Source: an uncultured Eubacteriales bacterium (GTDB taxonomy: Bacteria; Bacillota; Clostridia; Christensenellales; Aristaeellaceae). From it: a DNA stretch of 44,528 nucleotides. Each line of letters begins with the position of its first letter. Positions within the stretch are counted from its first letter, which is position 1. Shown here in pieces: positions 25,077-32,489 of the stretch. The position numbers and the translations under genes were made by a program. Under the pieces are notes generated by a model. It ran no database searches, had not been told where the DNA came from, and worked only from the letters and a program-made list of their open reading frames with translations. The stretch spans positions 1 through 44,528 of the forward strand of contig CADBZH010000033.1 of assembly GCA_902799045.1 (NCBI GenBank), written 5' to 3'.

Positions 25077-26383
25077 AAGCCCATCAGCTCCTCCACCTTC
25101 TTGCGGAAGGCGAAGTCCGCCTCCATGGTCTCGGCCACCTTGTCGCAGTTGTGCAGCACGGTGGTGTGGTCCCGGTTTCCGAAGGCGCGGCCGATGGAGG
25201 GGGTGGACAGGGCGGTCATCTTCCGGCAGATGTACATGGCCACCTGCCGGGGCAGGGCGATGTCCTGGCTGCGCTTCTTGCCGGTGATGTCCTCCGGGGT
25301 GACGGAATAATGCCGCGCCACGACCTCGATGATCAGCTCCGGCGTGATAGCCCGTGCCGCCTGGGCGCCGATGCGCCCGGCCAGCGCCGTGCGCGCCAGC
25401 TCCAGCGAGATCGGCTGCTTCAGCAGCTCCGCGTGGGCGTTCAGGTTGGTCAGGCATCCCTCCAGCTCGCGGATGTTGGAATTGACGCTCTGGGCGATGT
25501 AGTCGATCACTTCCTCCGGCACCTCGATGCCCATGTCCTCGGCCTTCTGGCGCAGGATGGCCACGCGGGTCTCGTAGTCCGGCCTCTGGATGTCCACCGT
25601 CAGGCCCCACTCAAAGCGGGAGCGCAGGCGCTCCTGGATCTCCGGCAGCTCCTTCGGCGGCCGGTCCGAGGCGATGATGATCTGTTTTTTCTGGTCGTGC
25701 AGGCTGTTGAAGGTGTGAAAGAATTCCTCCTGGGTGGCCTTGGTCTTGGAGAGGAACTGCACGTCGTCCACCATCAGCACGTCCACGTTGCGCAGCCGCG
25801 CCCTGAGGGCGCTGGTCTTGCGGTTGGCGATGCTCTCGATCAGCTCGTTGGTCATGGCCTCGCTGGTCATCAGCAGCACGTTCATGCGGGGGTTTTCCCG
25901 GGTGATGTAGTTGCCGATGGCGTTGATCAGGTGCGTCTTTCCAAGGCCCACGCCGCCGTAGATGAACAGCGGGTTGTAGGCGTCGCCGGGGGTCTGGGCC
26001 ACGGCCAGCGACGTGGCGTAGGCCAGGTTGTTCGAGGGGCCCACGATGAAGTTTTCGAAGGTGTACTTCTCGTTCAGCGCGGAGGCCGCCTGCCGGTCCA
26101 CCATGCGGGCGATCTCGCTCTCCAGGTAGTATTCCAGCTCATAGCGGCGGCCAAACACCACCGGCACCATGCTGTAGAGCATTGTGCCGAAGCGCTGCTT
26201 CATGTGGTTCAGGTTGAAGGCGTTGTCGCCGCTGATGTAGAGCGTGTCCGAAGACACGGCATACAGCTTCAGCGGCCGGATAAACGTGTTGAATATGGCG
26301 ATCTGGCCGGAATTCTCCAACGTATCCCGAATCATCTGGATCAGTCGATCCCATTTCGCCCTTTCCTCAGGCGTGTAATTCAT
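25061..26383 (-). CDS. dnaA: Chromosomal replication initiator protein DnaA
   Basis: Protein of 440 aa. ATG 26383 has GGAGG 7 nt upstream; longer readings of this frame run into murG and are wrong. Domain I lies at ~1-80; the AAA+ domain III has GGVGLGKTHL near 138-147 and VLMVDDVQF near 203; domain IV has the DnaA signature GNRDHTTVLHNCDKV near 411. It binds DnaA boxes and opens the origin. Boxes lie on both sides of the gene, including one at the predicted promoter, consistent with autoregulation. murG, rather than the usual rpmH/rnpA neighbours, lies upstream. Confidence 0.98.
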   Translation of the reverse strand: MNYTPEERAKWDRLIQMIRDTLENSGQIAIFNTFIRPLKLYAVSSDTLYISGDNAFNLNHMKQRFGTMLYSMVPVVFGRRYELEYYLESEIARMVDRQAASALNEKYTFENFIVGPSNNLAYATSLAVAQTPGDAYNPLFIYGGVGLGKTHLINAIGNYITRENPRMNVLLMTSEAMTNELIESIANRKTSALRARLRNVDVLMVDDVQFLSKTKATQEEFFHTFNSLHDQKKQIIIASDRPPKELPEIQERLRSRFEWGLTVDIQRPDYETRVAILRQKAEDMGIEVPEEVIDYIAQSVNSNIRELEGCLTNLNAHAELLKQPISLELARTALAGRIGAQAARAITPELIIEVVARHYSVTPEDITGKKRSQDIALPRQVAMYICRKMTALSTPSIGRAFGNRDHTTVLHNCDKVAETMEADFAFRKKVEELMGFVENN

Positions 26384-26411
26384 AGAATTTCCTCCGCCCA
26401 CGCCGCGCCCG

Positions 26412-26447
26412 CTTTCCACAGGGAAAAGGGCATACGGCTGTGGATAA
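26412..26447. promoter_or_regulatory. DnaA boxes upstream of dnaA
   Basis: TGTGGATAA at 26439-26447 is a perfect DnaA box (TTATCCACA on the minus strand). CTTTCCACA at 26412-26420 is a weaker one. A further TGTGGAAAG is at 26609-26617, beside an AT-rich stretch (26570-26650). The perfect box lies within about 15 nt downstream of the predicted dnaA transcription start. Confidence 0.85.
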
Positions 26448-26459
26448 CATATCAGTCTT

Positions 26460-26488
26460 ATTGTAGCATCGAGGGTTCCAAAAGTCCA
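26460..26488 (-). promoter_or_regulatory. Candidate dnaA promoter
   Basis: On the minus strand, TGGACT (26488-26483), 17 nt, TACAAT (26465-26460). The transcript would start near 26453, just ahead of the perfect DnaA box. A TTGACA also occurs at 26520-26515 but lacks a -10 at proper distance. Confidence 0.55.
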
Positions 26489-26679
26489 TAGTGGGCACAT
26501 TAAAGCGCGTTTTTTGTCAAATTGGCGGTGGGGGATGGCGGTGTGAAAAGGCGGTGGACGGCGGGTGTATAAGTCAATATAGGTTTTAAAAACCGGATTT
26601 TTACGGACTGTGGAAAGAAAAATTGTTAATTTTTTCGTTTGCAGCTTTGTAGGACAGTGTGATAGCAGGGACGGGACAA

Positions 26680-26790
26680 CCCCTCCGCCGACTGCGTCGG
26701 CACCTTCCCTGTGCAAGGGAAGCTGGCAGCCGCAGGCTGACTGAGAGGGGCATTCCCCAGAAAAAAGTGAAGAACCAATAATGAGGGGCG
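26680..26790. repeat. Intergenic hairpin repeat upstream of dnaA
   Basis: Successive palindromes occur here: CCGACTGCGTCGG, CTTCCCTGTGCAAGGGAAG and CAGCCGCAGGCTG, followed by ACTGAGAGGGGC and CCCCAGAAAAA. The second half matches 11957-12010. The 467-nt gap between dnaA and murG contains this repeat, the upstream DnaA boxes and no gene. Confidence 0.85.
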
Positions 26791-26813
26791 CTTCGCCCGG
26801 CCAAAATGAAAGA

Positions 26814-26839
26814 GAAGACGGCGGTGAAGCGCCGTCTTC
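26814..26839 (-). terminator. Terminator after murG
   Basis: On the minus strand, GAAGACGGCG, loop, CGCCGTCTTC is followed by TCTCTTTCATTTT. It lies 11 nt past the murG stop. Confidence 0.75.
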
Positions 26840-26850
26840 CCTGCTTCGGA

Positions 26851-27915
26851 TCACTTTGCGTACTTGTAGATTTGCTCCAGCACGGCGTTTATGCCATTGC
26901 TGGTGGGCTCGGTGGCCATGGCCTCGTAGAGCGCGCCGCGATCGTGATACAGCGCCTCCACGCCCGAGACGAGGGTATCCGCCGTCATGTTCTCCTGCAG
27001 CAGCACATGGCTGAAGCCGCGGCTGCGGAAGGATTCGGCGTTCAGAAGCTGGTCGCCCCGGCTGGCGCCCTTGGGATAGGGGATCAGCAGCGCGGGCTTG
27101 CGAGCCGCCAGGATCTCGCACAGGGCGTTGGCCCCGGCGCGGGAGATCAGCACGTCGGCGCAGGCGTAGGCGTCGGCCATCTCCTCGTTCAGGTATTCCC
27201 GCTGGCAATAGTTCGCGGTGCCCTCGTAGACGTCGTTCAGGTTGCCCTTGCCGCACAGGTGCAGCACCTGGAAGTTTTCGGTCAGCCGGGGCAGCGCCTG
27301 CCACACGGCCTGGTTGATGGCCTGCGCCCCGCTGGAGCCGCCCACCACCATCAGCACCGGCCGGCTGTCGTTGAAGCCGAAGCGCCGGCGGCCCGCCTCC
27401 TTGTCGCCCTGCAAAATCTCCGGGCGGATCGGCGTGCCGGTGTGCACGCCCTTGCCCTTGGCGTATTTCACGGCCTCCGGGAAGGTGCAGCACTGGGCGC
27501 TGGTGAAGGGCAGGCACAGCTTGTTGGCCAGGCCCGGGCTCATGTCCGATTCGTGGGTCACCACCGGGATGCCGTTCAGCTTCGCGCCGTACACCACCGG
27601 CACGGACACAAAGCCGCCCTTGGCGAACACCACGTTGGGCTTCAGCTTCTTCAGCAGCCGCGCGGCCTGTCCCACGCCCTTGATGACCCGGAAGGGGTCT
27701 GAAAAATTCTTCAAATCGAAGTATCGGCGCAGCTTGCCCACGGAAATGGTGTGGAAGGTCACGTCCGGCACCTGGGCGATCAGCGCTTCCTCCGCGCTGT
27801 TGGCCCCGCCGATGTAGTGCACCTCCCAGCCGTCGGCCTGCAGGCGGGGAATCAGCGCCAGGTTCGGCGTGACGTGGCCCGCGGTGCCGCCACCCGTCAG
27901 AACGATTCTCTTCAA
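26851..27915 (-). CDS. murG: UDP-GlcNAc:undecaprenyl-PP-MurNAc-pentapeptide GlcNAc transferase
   Basis: Protein of 354 aa from a TTG start. MurG converts lipid I to lipid II at the inner face of the membrane. The glycine-rich loop GGGTAGHV is at residues 8-15. VVTHESDMSPG near 124, VVGGSSGAQAIN near 186 and ISRAGANALCE near 255 (UDP-GlcNAc binding) are conserved. TTG 27915 is favoured because GGAGG lies 8 nt upstream and the product then begins MKRIVLTGGG, the usual start; an ATG at 27930 would overlap that ribosome site. It stands alone on the minus strand upstream of dnaA, outside a division and cell-wall cluster. Confidence 0.95.
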   Translation of the reverse strand: MKRIVLTGGGTAGHVTPNLALIPRLQADGWEVHYIGGANSAEEALIAQVPDVTFHTISVGKLRRYFDLKNFSDPFRVIKGVGQAARLLKKLKPNVVFAKGGFVSVPVVYGAKLNGIPVVTHESDMSPGLANKLCLPFTSAQCCTFPEAVKYAKGKGVHTGTPIRPEILQGDKEAGRRRFGFNDSRPVLMVVGGSSGAQAINQAVWQALPRLTENFQVLHLCGKGNLNDVYEGTANYCQREYLNEEMADAYACADVLISRAGANALCEILAARKPALLIPYPKGASRGDQLLNAESFRSRGFSHVLLQENMTADTLVSGVEALYHDRGALYEAMATEPTSNGINAVLEQIYKYAK

Positions 27916-28103
27916 ATCCGGTTCCTCCATCGATTTGCATAATTATTCAAGCATCATTCCACTATCGCATTATAGACCTCCCAAGTGTATTCGCCTTTAC
28001 CGGGGCGTTAAAAATGGGGTAAAATCAGGGGAGGGAGGAGGACGAGTGAGGAGTGAGGAGTTGTGGAAGAAATCCTGACGGATTTCATTATTTGAATGGA
28101 GAG

Positions 28104-28236
28104 AGGATTGCCACGGCCTTCGGCCTCGCAATGACGCGGCAGCAGAATGAGAAGAATCATTCCTATAGAAATGGCACATTTATATCACATGAACGTCATT
28201 GCGAGGAGGCCATAGGCCGACGTGGCAATCCGGTTC
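28104..28236 (+). repeat. Two-arm hairpin repeat (copy before dnaX)
   Basis: The left arm has apex GGCC-TTC-GGCC (28115-28125) and the right arm apex GGCC-ATA-GGCC. The middle has ATTCCTATAGAAATGG. A small AAATCC/GGATTT hairpin and GAGTGAGGAGT short repeats flank it (28040-28090, 28250-28268). It occupies the left half of the 608-nt murG-dnaX gap. Confidence 0.92.
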
Positions 28237-28304
28237 CCCGGCATACCATAACTCCTCACTCCTCACTCTTGAAATTTTCCCTTTTGTATTTCAGCAAAAT
28301 AAGG

Positions 28305-28491
28305 TATAATGATTAGGAAAAACAGTGTTTTTCCGGGTCGGCGGGCAAGGGAGCGAAGCGAGTTGCGCAGCACGCCGACAATCATGGTATAATTGTGATT
28401 AGGAAAAACTGTGTTTTTCCGGGTCGGAAAAACAGTGTTTTTCCGGGTCGGCGGCTCCCGCAGGGAAAGACGCCGACAATCATGGTATAAT
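28305..28491 (+). promoter_or_regulatory. Tandem promoter and hairpin module upstream of dnaX
   Basis: Three TATAAT elements (28305-28310, 28388-28393, 28486-28491) occur here; the last two are in TGGTATAAT, an extended -10. GGAAAAAC-AGT/TGT-GTTTTTCC hairpins lie at 28316-28334, 28402-28420 and 28426-28444, the first two beginning within about 8 nt of a -10. GTCGGCG/CGCCGAC inverted repeats lie at 28337/28373 and 28447/28471. The layout looks like a duplicated and partly triplicated promoter-leader unit. Confidence 0.7.
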
Positions 28492-28523
28492 AAGTCAGAG
28501 ACCTATCCCGGGAGGGCGAGAGC

Positions 28524-30104
28524 ATGAGCTATCAGGCATTGTATCGCGCGTGGCGGCCGGACACGTTCACGGAAATCGTGGGCCAGGACGCCATCACCCG
28601 CACCCTGCGCCGCCAGGTGACCACGGGCCGCATCGCCCATGCCTATCTGTTCTGCGGCACCCGAGGCACCGGCAAGACCAGCGCGGCGAAGGTGCTCTCC
28701 CGGGCCATCAACTGCCTGAACCCCCGGGACGGCGATCCCTGCGGCGAATGCGAGGTCTGCCGGATGCTGAAGCAGGAGACCAGCATGGACGTGGTGGAGA
28801 TCGACGCCGCCAGCAACAACGGCGTGGACGAGATCCGCGACCTGCGGGAGAAGATCAAGTATCCCCCGGCGGTGACGCGCTACAAGGTGTACATCATCGA
28901 CGAGGTGCACATGCTGTCCACCGGCGCGTTCAACGCGCTGCTGAAGACGCTGGAGGAGCCGCCGCAGCACGCCGTGTTCATACTGGCCACCACCGAGCCC
29001 CAGCGCCTGCCGGCGACGATCCTCTCCCGCTGCCAGCGGTTTGACTTCCACCGCATCTCCGTCGACGTGATCGTGGAGCGGCTGATGGTGGTGCTGGGCG
29101 GCATCGGGCGCACGGCCTCGGAGGAGGCGCTGCTGGAGATCGCCCGGGCCGCCGAGGGCGCCATGCGCGACGCGCTGAGCCTGTTGGACGTGTGCCTGTC
29201 CTACACCGACGGCGAGGTCTCCGGCCAGCTGGCCAGGGACGTGCTGGGCACGGCGGGCCGGGGCGCGATGTTTGACTTTGCCGACGCGCTGATCGCCGGG
29301 GACGCCGGGGCGGCGCTCACGCAGATCGACCAGGTGATGCGCCGGGGCAGCGACCCGCAGGTGTTCATTCGCGACACCGTGGCCCACCTGAGGGGCATCC
29401 TGCTGGCCGGGGCCGTGGGCGACGGGCTGACGGAGCTGATGGAGATCACGCCGGAGGACGCCGCGCGCTTTGCGGAGCAGTCGAAGCATATCGGCCCCGA
29501 GGCGCTGAACCGCATGCTGGAGCTGTTCATGCGCGCCGAGCCGGACACCAAGTGGGCCTCTCGGCCGCGCACGATCCTGGAGCTGGCGGCGGTGCGCGCC
29601 TGCCACCCGGAGAAGGAGCCGGACGCCACCGTGGCCGAGCGGCTGGAGCGGGTGGAGAAGCTGATCGAAAGCGGCGCGGCAGCGCGCCCGGCCCGGCCCG
29701 CCCCCAAGGCCCCCGCCAAGGAGGAAAAGCCCGCCGAAAAGCCGGCGCCGAAGGTCGAGCCCACCCCCGCGGACATTCCGCCCCAGGCTTGGCTGGACGC
29801 CCTGGACGCGATCATGGAGGCGAACCCCGCCATTCGCACGCCGCTGGCCTCCATGCGGTTCATCCGCTTCGACGGGCGGCAGGTCACCGTCGAATTCAGC
29901 AAGAAGAACATGATGCACATGAAACTGCTCGAGCGCCGCAAGGCGCAGATCGAGGCCGCCCTCTCCGATGCCTTCGGCCAGCCCGTCGGCCTCGCCCTCA
30001 CCCTGGAGGGACAGGCCGCCAAGCCCGTCTCCGCGGTCGCCCGCGACGTCATCAATCAATCCTATGACGTGTTCGGGCGGGATAAGATCGACGTGGTGGA
30101 ATAG
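28524..30104 (+). CDS. dnaX: DNA polymerase III subunit gamma/tau
   Basis: Protein of 526 aa, with GGGAGGG upstream of ATG 28524. It is the clamp-loader ATPase. The opening YQALYRAWRPDTFTEIVGQD is typical; Walker A is GTRGTGKTS near 45-53; the zinc site is C64 with C73, C76 and C79 in DPCGECEVC; DEVHMLS follows near 127. Domain III ends near 370, then a Pro/Ala/Lys linker (~390-420) and a C-terminal domain that could bind the polymerase. ebfC (ybaB) and recR, the usual followers, are absent; a RadC-like gene follows instead. Confidence 0.96.
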   Translation: MSYQALYRAWRPDTFTEIVGQDAITRTLRRQVTTGRIAHAYLFCGTRGTGKTSAAKVLSRAINCLNPRDGDPCGECEVCRMLKQETSMDVVEIDAASNNGVDEIRDLREKIKYPPAVTRYKVYIIDEVHMLSTGAFNALLKTLEEPPQHAVFILATTEPQRLPATILSRCQRFDFHRISVDVIVERLMVVLGGIGRTASEEALLEIARAAEGAMRDALSLLDVCLSYTDGEVSGQLARDVLGTAGRGAMFDFADALIAGDAGAALTQIDQVMRRGSDPQVFIRDTVAHLRGILLAGAVGDGLTELMEITPEDAARFAEQSKHIGPEALNRMLELFMRAEPDTKWASRPRTILELAAVRACHPEKEPDATVAERLERVEKLIESGAAARPARPAPKAPAKEEKPAEKPAPKVEPTPADIPPQAWLDALDAIMEANPAIRTPLASMRFIRFDGRQVTVEFSKKNMMHMKLLERRKAQIEAALSDAFGQPVGLALTLEGQAAKPVSAVARDVINQSYDVFGRDKIDVVE

Positions 30105-30155
30105 TTGAGTGAGGCGTTCAGGTGGAAATCCTTCGGATTTCTTTGATTGATGGGG

Positions 30156-30265
30156 ACCGGATTGCCACGTCGGCCCATGGCCTCCTCGCAATGACGTACA
30201 TGTGATATAAACGCTACATTTCTATAGGAATGATTCTTTTCATTTTTCTGCCGTGGCAATCCGGT
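30156..30265 (+). repeat. Two-arm hairpin repeat with truncated right arm
   Basis: The left arm has apex GGCC-CAT-GGCC (30172-30182). The middle matches the copy at 31112 (ATTTCTATAGGAATGATTC). The right arm has lost the ATTGCGAG half and apex, leaving only GTGGCAATCCGGTTCCCC. It fills most of the 221-nt dnaX to RadC-like gap, preceded by an AAATCC-TTC-GGATTT hairpin. Confidence 0.9.
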
Positions 30266-30325
30266 TCCCCGGCATTCTATAACGCCTGACTCCTCCCTCC
30301 TGACTCCAAGAAAGCGGGTGATCTC

Positions 30326-31066
30326 ATGTCCGGGCAGCGCCTTCTCTGGGATGGCCATCGCAAGCGGCTCCGCCGGCAGGCGGAGAGCGGGAGCTGGGAC
30401 GCGCTGCGGCCCCATGAGAGGGTGGAGCTGGTGCTGAACCACGCCGTGCCGCGGCAGAACCTGTCGGACGTCGCCCGGGCGCTGGTGGCGCGCTTCGGCT
30501 CGGTGGGCGGGGTGTTCGCCGCCGGGAAGGACGCGCTGCTGGATGTCTCCGGCATGACGGAGCGCCTGGCGGACTGGGTGGTGATCACCGGCGAGCTGAT
30601 GCGCGCCTACCACGACCTGTACGACGAGACCGACATCCGCCTCAGCTGCTATCAGGAGGTGCTGGCGTTTTTGAAGGCGCGCGCCGACGGGACAGCGCGC
30701 GGCCTGTGGGCGCTCTACGCCGACCTGGACTTTGAGCTCATCACCTACACCGACCTCGGCGACCCGGCGGATCACTGGGACGCGGCCATCGCCCGGCGGA
30801 TGCTGGTCGAGGCCGTCGGCTCCGGCGCGCGCTATGTCTACCTCGTGCGCTGGGCCGGCCAGGCCGCGGCGGATTTGGACGAGGACGAGGTCGCCCGCCT
30901 GGAGGCGCTCGCGAACACCTTCCGCGCCGCCGACCTCGACCTGGTGGATTTCATCCTCGCGGGCCGGGGCCAGTTCGCCAGCCTTCGCGCCGCGGGTCAC
31001 CTGCACGGCGAGGTGTCGGAGGAGCGCGCCGCGGCGCTGAGGGAGGAATACTTCAGGGAGCAGTGA
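30326..31066 (+). CDS. RadC-like protein lacking the JAMM metal motif
   Basis: Protein of 246 aa. Residues 1-95 match the helical/HhH half of RadC: DGHRKRLRRQAESGSWDAL, then HERVELVLNHAVPRQN, then GSVGGVFAAGKDALLDVSGM. The second half follows the MPN/JAB layout (LLVE-like ARRMLVEAVGSGARYVYLV), but the HPSG-type metal motif expected there is replaced by RWAGQAAADLDEDEV. RadC itself has no firmly established function; this version should lack zinc hydrolase activity. The ribosome site is weak (GGGTGAT). The C-terminal FREQ and TGA run into GAGTGAGGAAT-type repeat DNA. Confidence 0.75.
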   Translation: MSGQRLLWDGHRKRLRRQAESGSWDALRPHERVELVLNHAVPRQNLSDVARALVARFGSVGGVFAAGKDALLDVSGMTERLADWVVITGELMRAYHDLYDETDIRLSCYQEVLAFLKARADGTARGLWALYADLDFELITYTDLGDPADHWDAAIARRMLVEAVGSGARYVYLVRWAGQAAADLDEDEVARLEALANTFRAADLDLVDFILAGRGQFASLRAAGHLHGEVSEERAAALREEYFREQ

Positions 31067-31111
31067 GGAATGAGGAATGCCAAATCCCGGAGGGATTTGA
31101 TGAGCGGGGGA

Positions 31112-31245
31112 ACCGGATTGCCACGTCGGCCCATGGCCTCCTCGCAATGACGTACATGAGATATAAATGCAACATTTCTATAGGAATGATTCTTTTCATT
31201 TTTCTGCCGCGTCATTGCGAGGCCGAAGGCCGTGGCAATCCGGTT
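31112..31245 (+). repeat. Two-arm hairpin repeat (complete copy)
   Basis: The left arm apex is GGCC-CAT-GGCC and the right arm apex GGCC-GAA-GGCC, inverted relative to each other, with a middle of about 55 nt. A hairpin with GGGATTT and AAATCCC arms precedes it. Confidence 0.92.
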
Positions 31246-31306
31246 CCCCGGCATTCTATAATTCCACATTCTTCCCTCCTAACCCCCTCTGTATTCTTTT
31301 CCCTCG

Positions 31307-31330
31307 CTCCGCGCATACTGTGCGCGGAGG
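31307..31330 (+). promoter_or_regulatory. Hairpin sequestering the ribosome site of the helical-protein gene
   Basis: CTCCGCGCA (31307-31315), loop TACTG, TGCGCGGAG (31321-31329) is a perfect 9-bp stem that includes four of the five bases of the GGAGG (31326-31330) used by the ATG at 31339. Confidence 0.7.
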
Positions 31331-31338
31331 TGTTTGAT

Positions 31339-31791
31339 ATGAACGAAACGGTACAGCTTCTTCAGGACGTGGTGCGCAACGCGCGGACGGGCCGCGACGC
31401 GGTGGAGCAGCTGATGAACAAGACGGACGGCGCGATGAAGGAGGAGCTTTCGAAGGAACGGGAGCGCTACGTCGACACCCAGCGGGCGGGGGAGCAGGCG
31501 CTGCTCGACGCCGGCGGCCGCGCCGAGCCCTCCGGCCCCATGGCCCGGGCGGGCATGTGGATGGGCATCCAGATGGAGACGCTGGCCGATCGCTCCGACG
31601 CCCACATCGCCGAAATCGTCATCCAGGGCGCCACGATGGGCGTCATCGAGATGACCAAGGCCCTCAACACCTATGACGCCGCCGACCCCGCCGCCCGCGG
31701 CCTCGCCAGCCGGTTCGTCGTCCAGCAGAACGAAACCATCGAACGGCAGAAGGGGTTTTTGGAGAATCAGGGAGTAGGGAGTAGGCAGTAG
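31339..31791 (+). CDS. Small helical protein of unknown function
   Basis: Protein of 150 aa, ATG 31339 with GGAGG 8 nt upstream. The sequence is almost entirely amphipathic helix: about four helices separated by short breaks (near residues 30, 60-68 and 112), suggesting a four-helix bundle. [30 protein letters not shown] is the most charged stretch, broken here only by its own helix turn near 30. No catalytic motif is recognised and no signal peptide is present. The last residues (GVGSRQ) and the stop come from the GGGAGTA/GGCAGTA array, so the native C-terminus may have been shorter or different. Confidence 0.75.
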   Translation: MNETVQLLQDVVRNARTGRDAVEQLMNKTDGAMKEELSKERERYVDTQRAGEQALLDAGGRAEPSGPMARAGMWMGIQMETLADRSDAHIAEIVIQGATMGVIEMTKALNTYDAADPAARGLASRFVVQQNETIERQKGFLENQGVGSRQ

Positions 31792-31838
31792 GGAGTAGGC
31801 AGTAGGGAGTAGGCAGTAGGGAGTAGGCAGTAGGGAGT
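31770..31838 (+). repeat. Heptamer array with alternating GGGAGTA and GGCAGTA
   Basis: A 14-mer unit built from the two heptamers repeats about five times. The array starts inside the reading frame at 31339-31791 and supplies its stop codon. Confidence 0.93.
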
Positions 31839-31878
31839 TGCGGTGCGAATCCCGAAGGGATTTGTTCAATAAAGGGGA

Positions 31879-32011
31879 ACCGGATTGCCACGGCCTTCGG
31901 CCTCGCAATGACACGGCGGGAGAATGAGAAGAATCATTCCTATAGAAATGGCGCATTTATATCACATGAACGTCATTGCGAGGAGGCCATGGGCCGACGT
32001 GGCAATCCGGT
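31879..32011 (+). repeat. Two-arm hairpin repeat
   Basis: The left apex is GGCC-TTC-GGCC and the right apex GGCC-ATG-GGCC, with middle ATTCCTATAGAAATGG. It lies next to another copy, and the whole 698-nt gap between the helical-protein gene and walR is repeat DNA up to about 32355. Confidence 0.92.
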
Positions 32012-32043
32012 TAAATCCTTCGGATTTCTTTGATGAATGGGGA

Positions 32044-32339
32044 ACCGGATTGCCACGGCCTTCGGCCTCGCAATGACACGGCGGGAAAACGAAATAAACC
32101 GTTCCTATGGAAATGGAGCATCTAGAGTGTGTTTCTAAAATCCCTGAAACGCATTTTCGGCGTCTCAAGCTGCATTTCTGTGTTGCTTTTCCTTGACTTG
32201 CAACCAGTAAGCCTTCGGAAAAGCGCCTTGAAATGCAGCCCGATACGCTCGAAACTGCATCTCCCGGGATTTAGAAACACACTCTAGATCTCATGTACGT
32301 CATTGCGAGGAGGCCATGGGCCGACGTGGCAATCCGGTT
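32044..32339 (+). repeat. Two-arm hairpin repeat interrupted by a MITE
   Basis: The left arm begins ACCGGATTGCCACGGCC, and the middle reads CCTATGGAAATGGAGCATC up to the insertion at 32123. It resumes at 32285 with TAGATCTCATGTACG and the right arm (apex GGCC-ATG-GGCC). Removing 32125-32284 and one TA restores an 18-nt stretch that aligns without gaps to the copy at 34719-34736. Confidence 0.9.
32125..32284. mobile_element. 160-bp MITE with TA target-site duplication
   Basis: Terminal inverted repeats: left GAGTGTGTTTCTAAAATCCC, right (complement) GAGTGTGTTTCTAAATCCC, that is 15 bp perfect plus one indel. TA flanks each end (32123-32124 and 32285-32286). There is no coding capacity. The size, inverted repeats and TA duplication fit a non-autonomous element moved by an IS630/Tc1-mariner type transposase encoded elsewhere. 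Confidence 0.85.
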
Positions 32340-32427
32340 CCCCGGCATTCTATCATTCCACACGCCTCCCTCCTCGTGTCACATTTCACCCCAAATATGA
32401 TAAAATGTAGGCTTCTTCGGGATTCAG

Positions 32428-32456
32428 TTGCACTAAGTTGAAGGAATGTATATAAT
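32428..32456 (+). promoter_or_regulatory. sigma-A promoter of the WalRK-like operon
   Basis: TTGCAC (32428-32433), 17 nt, TATAAT (32451-32456), 33 nt upstream of the walR ATG. Confidence 0.75.
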
Positions 32457-32489
32457 AAATATACAAAAGTGATATTCGGGGTGATATAA

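Noticed and set aside
23798-26491. 897-codon open frame on the plus strand
   Set aside because: It runs antisense across dnaN, oriC and dnaA with no recognisable domain; a high-GC shadow.
26384-26850. rpmH or rnpA upstream of dnaA
   Set aside because: No L34-like or RnpA-like peptide is encoded on either strand of this gap.
28240-28520. SRP RNA (ffs) upstream of dnaX, as in Bacillus
   Set aside because: The conserved SRP core (GGTCAGG...GGAAGGAAGCAGCC region) was not found; the segment is the promoter-hairpin module.
29720-29770. dnaX programmed frameshift site
   Set aside because: Short A-runs (GGAAAAGCC, GAAAAGCC) occur in the linker, but no A AAA AAG-type heptamer with a following hairpin was seen.
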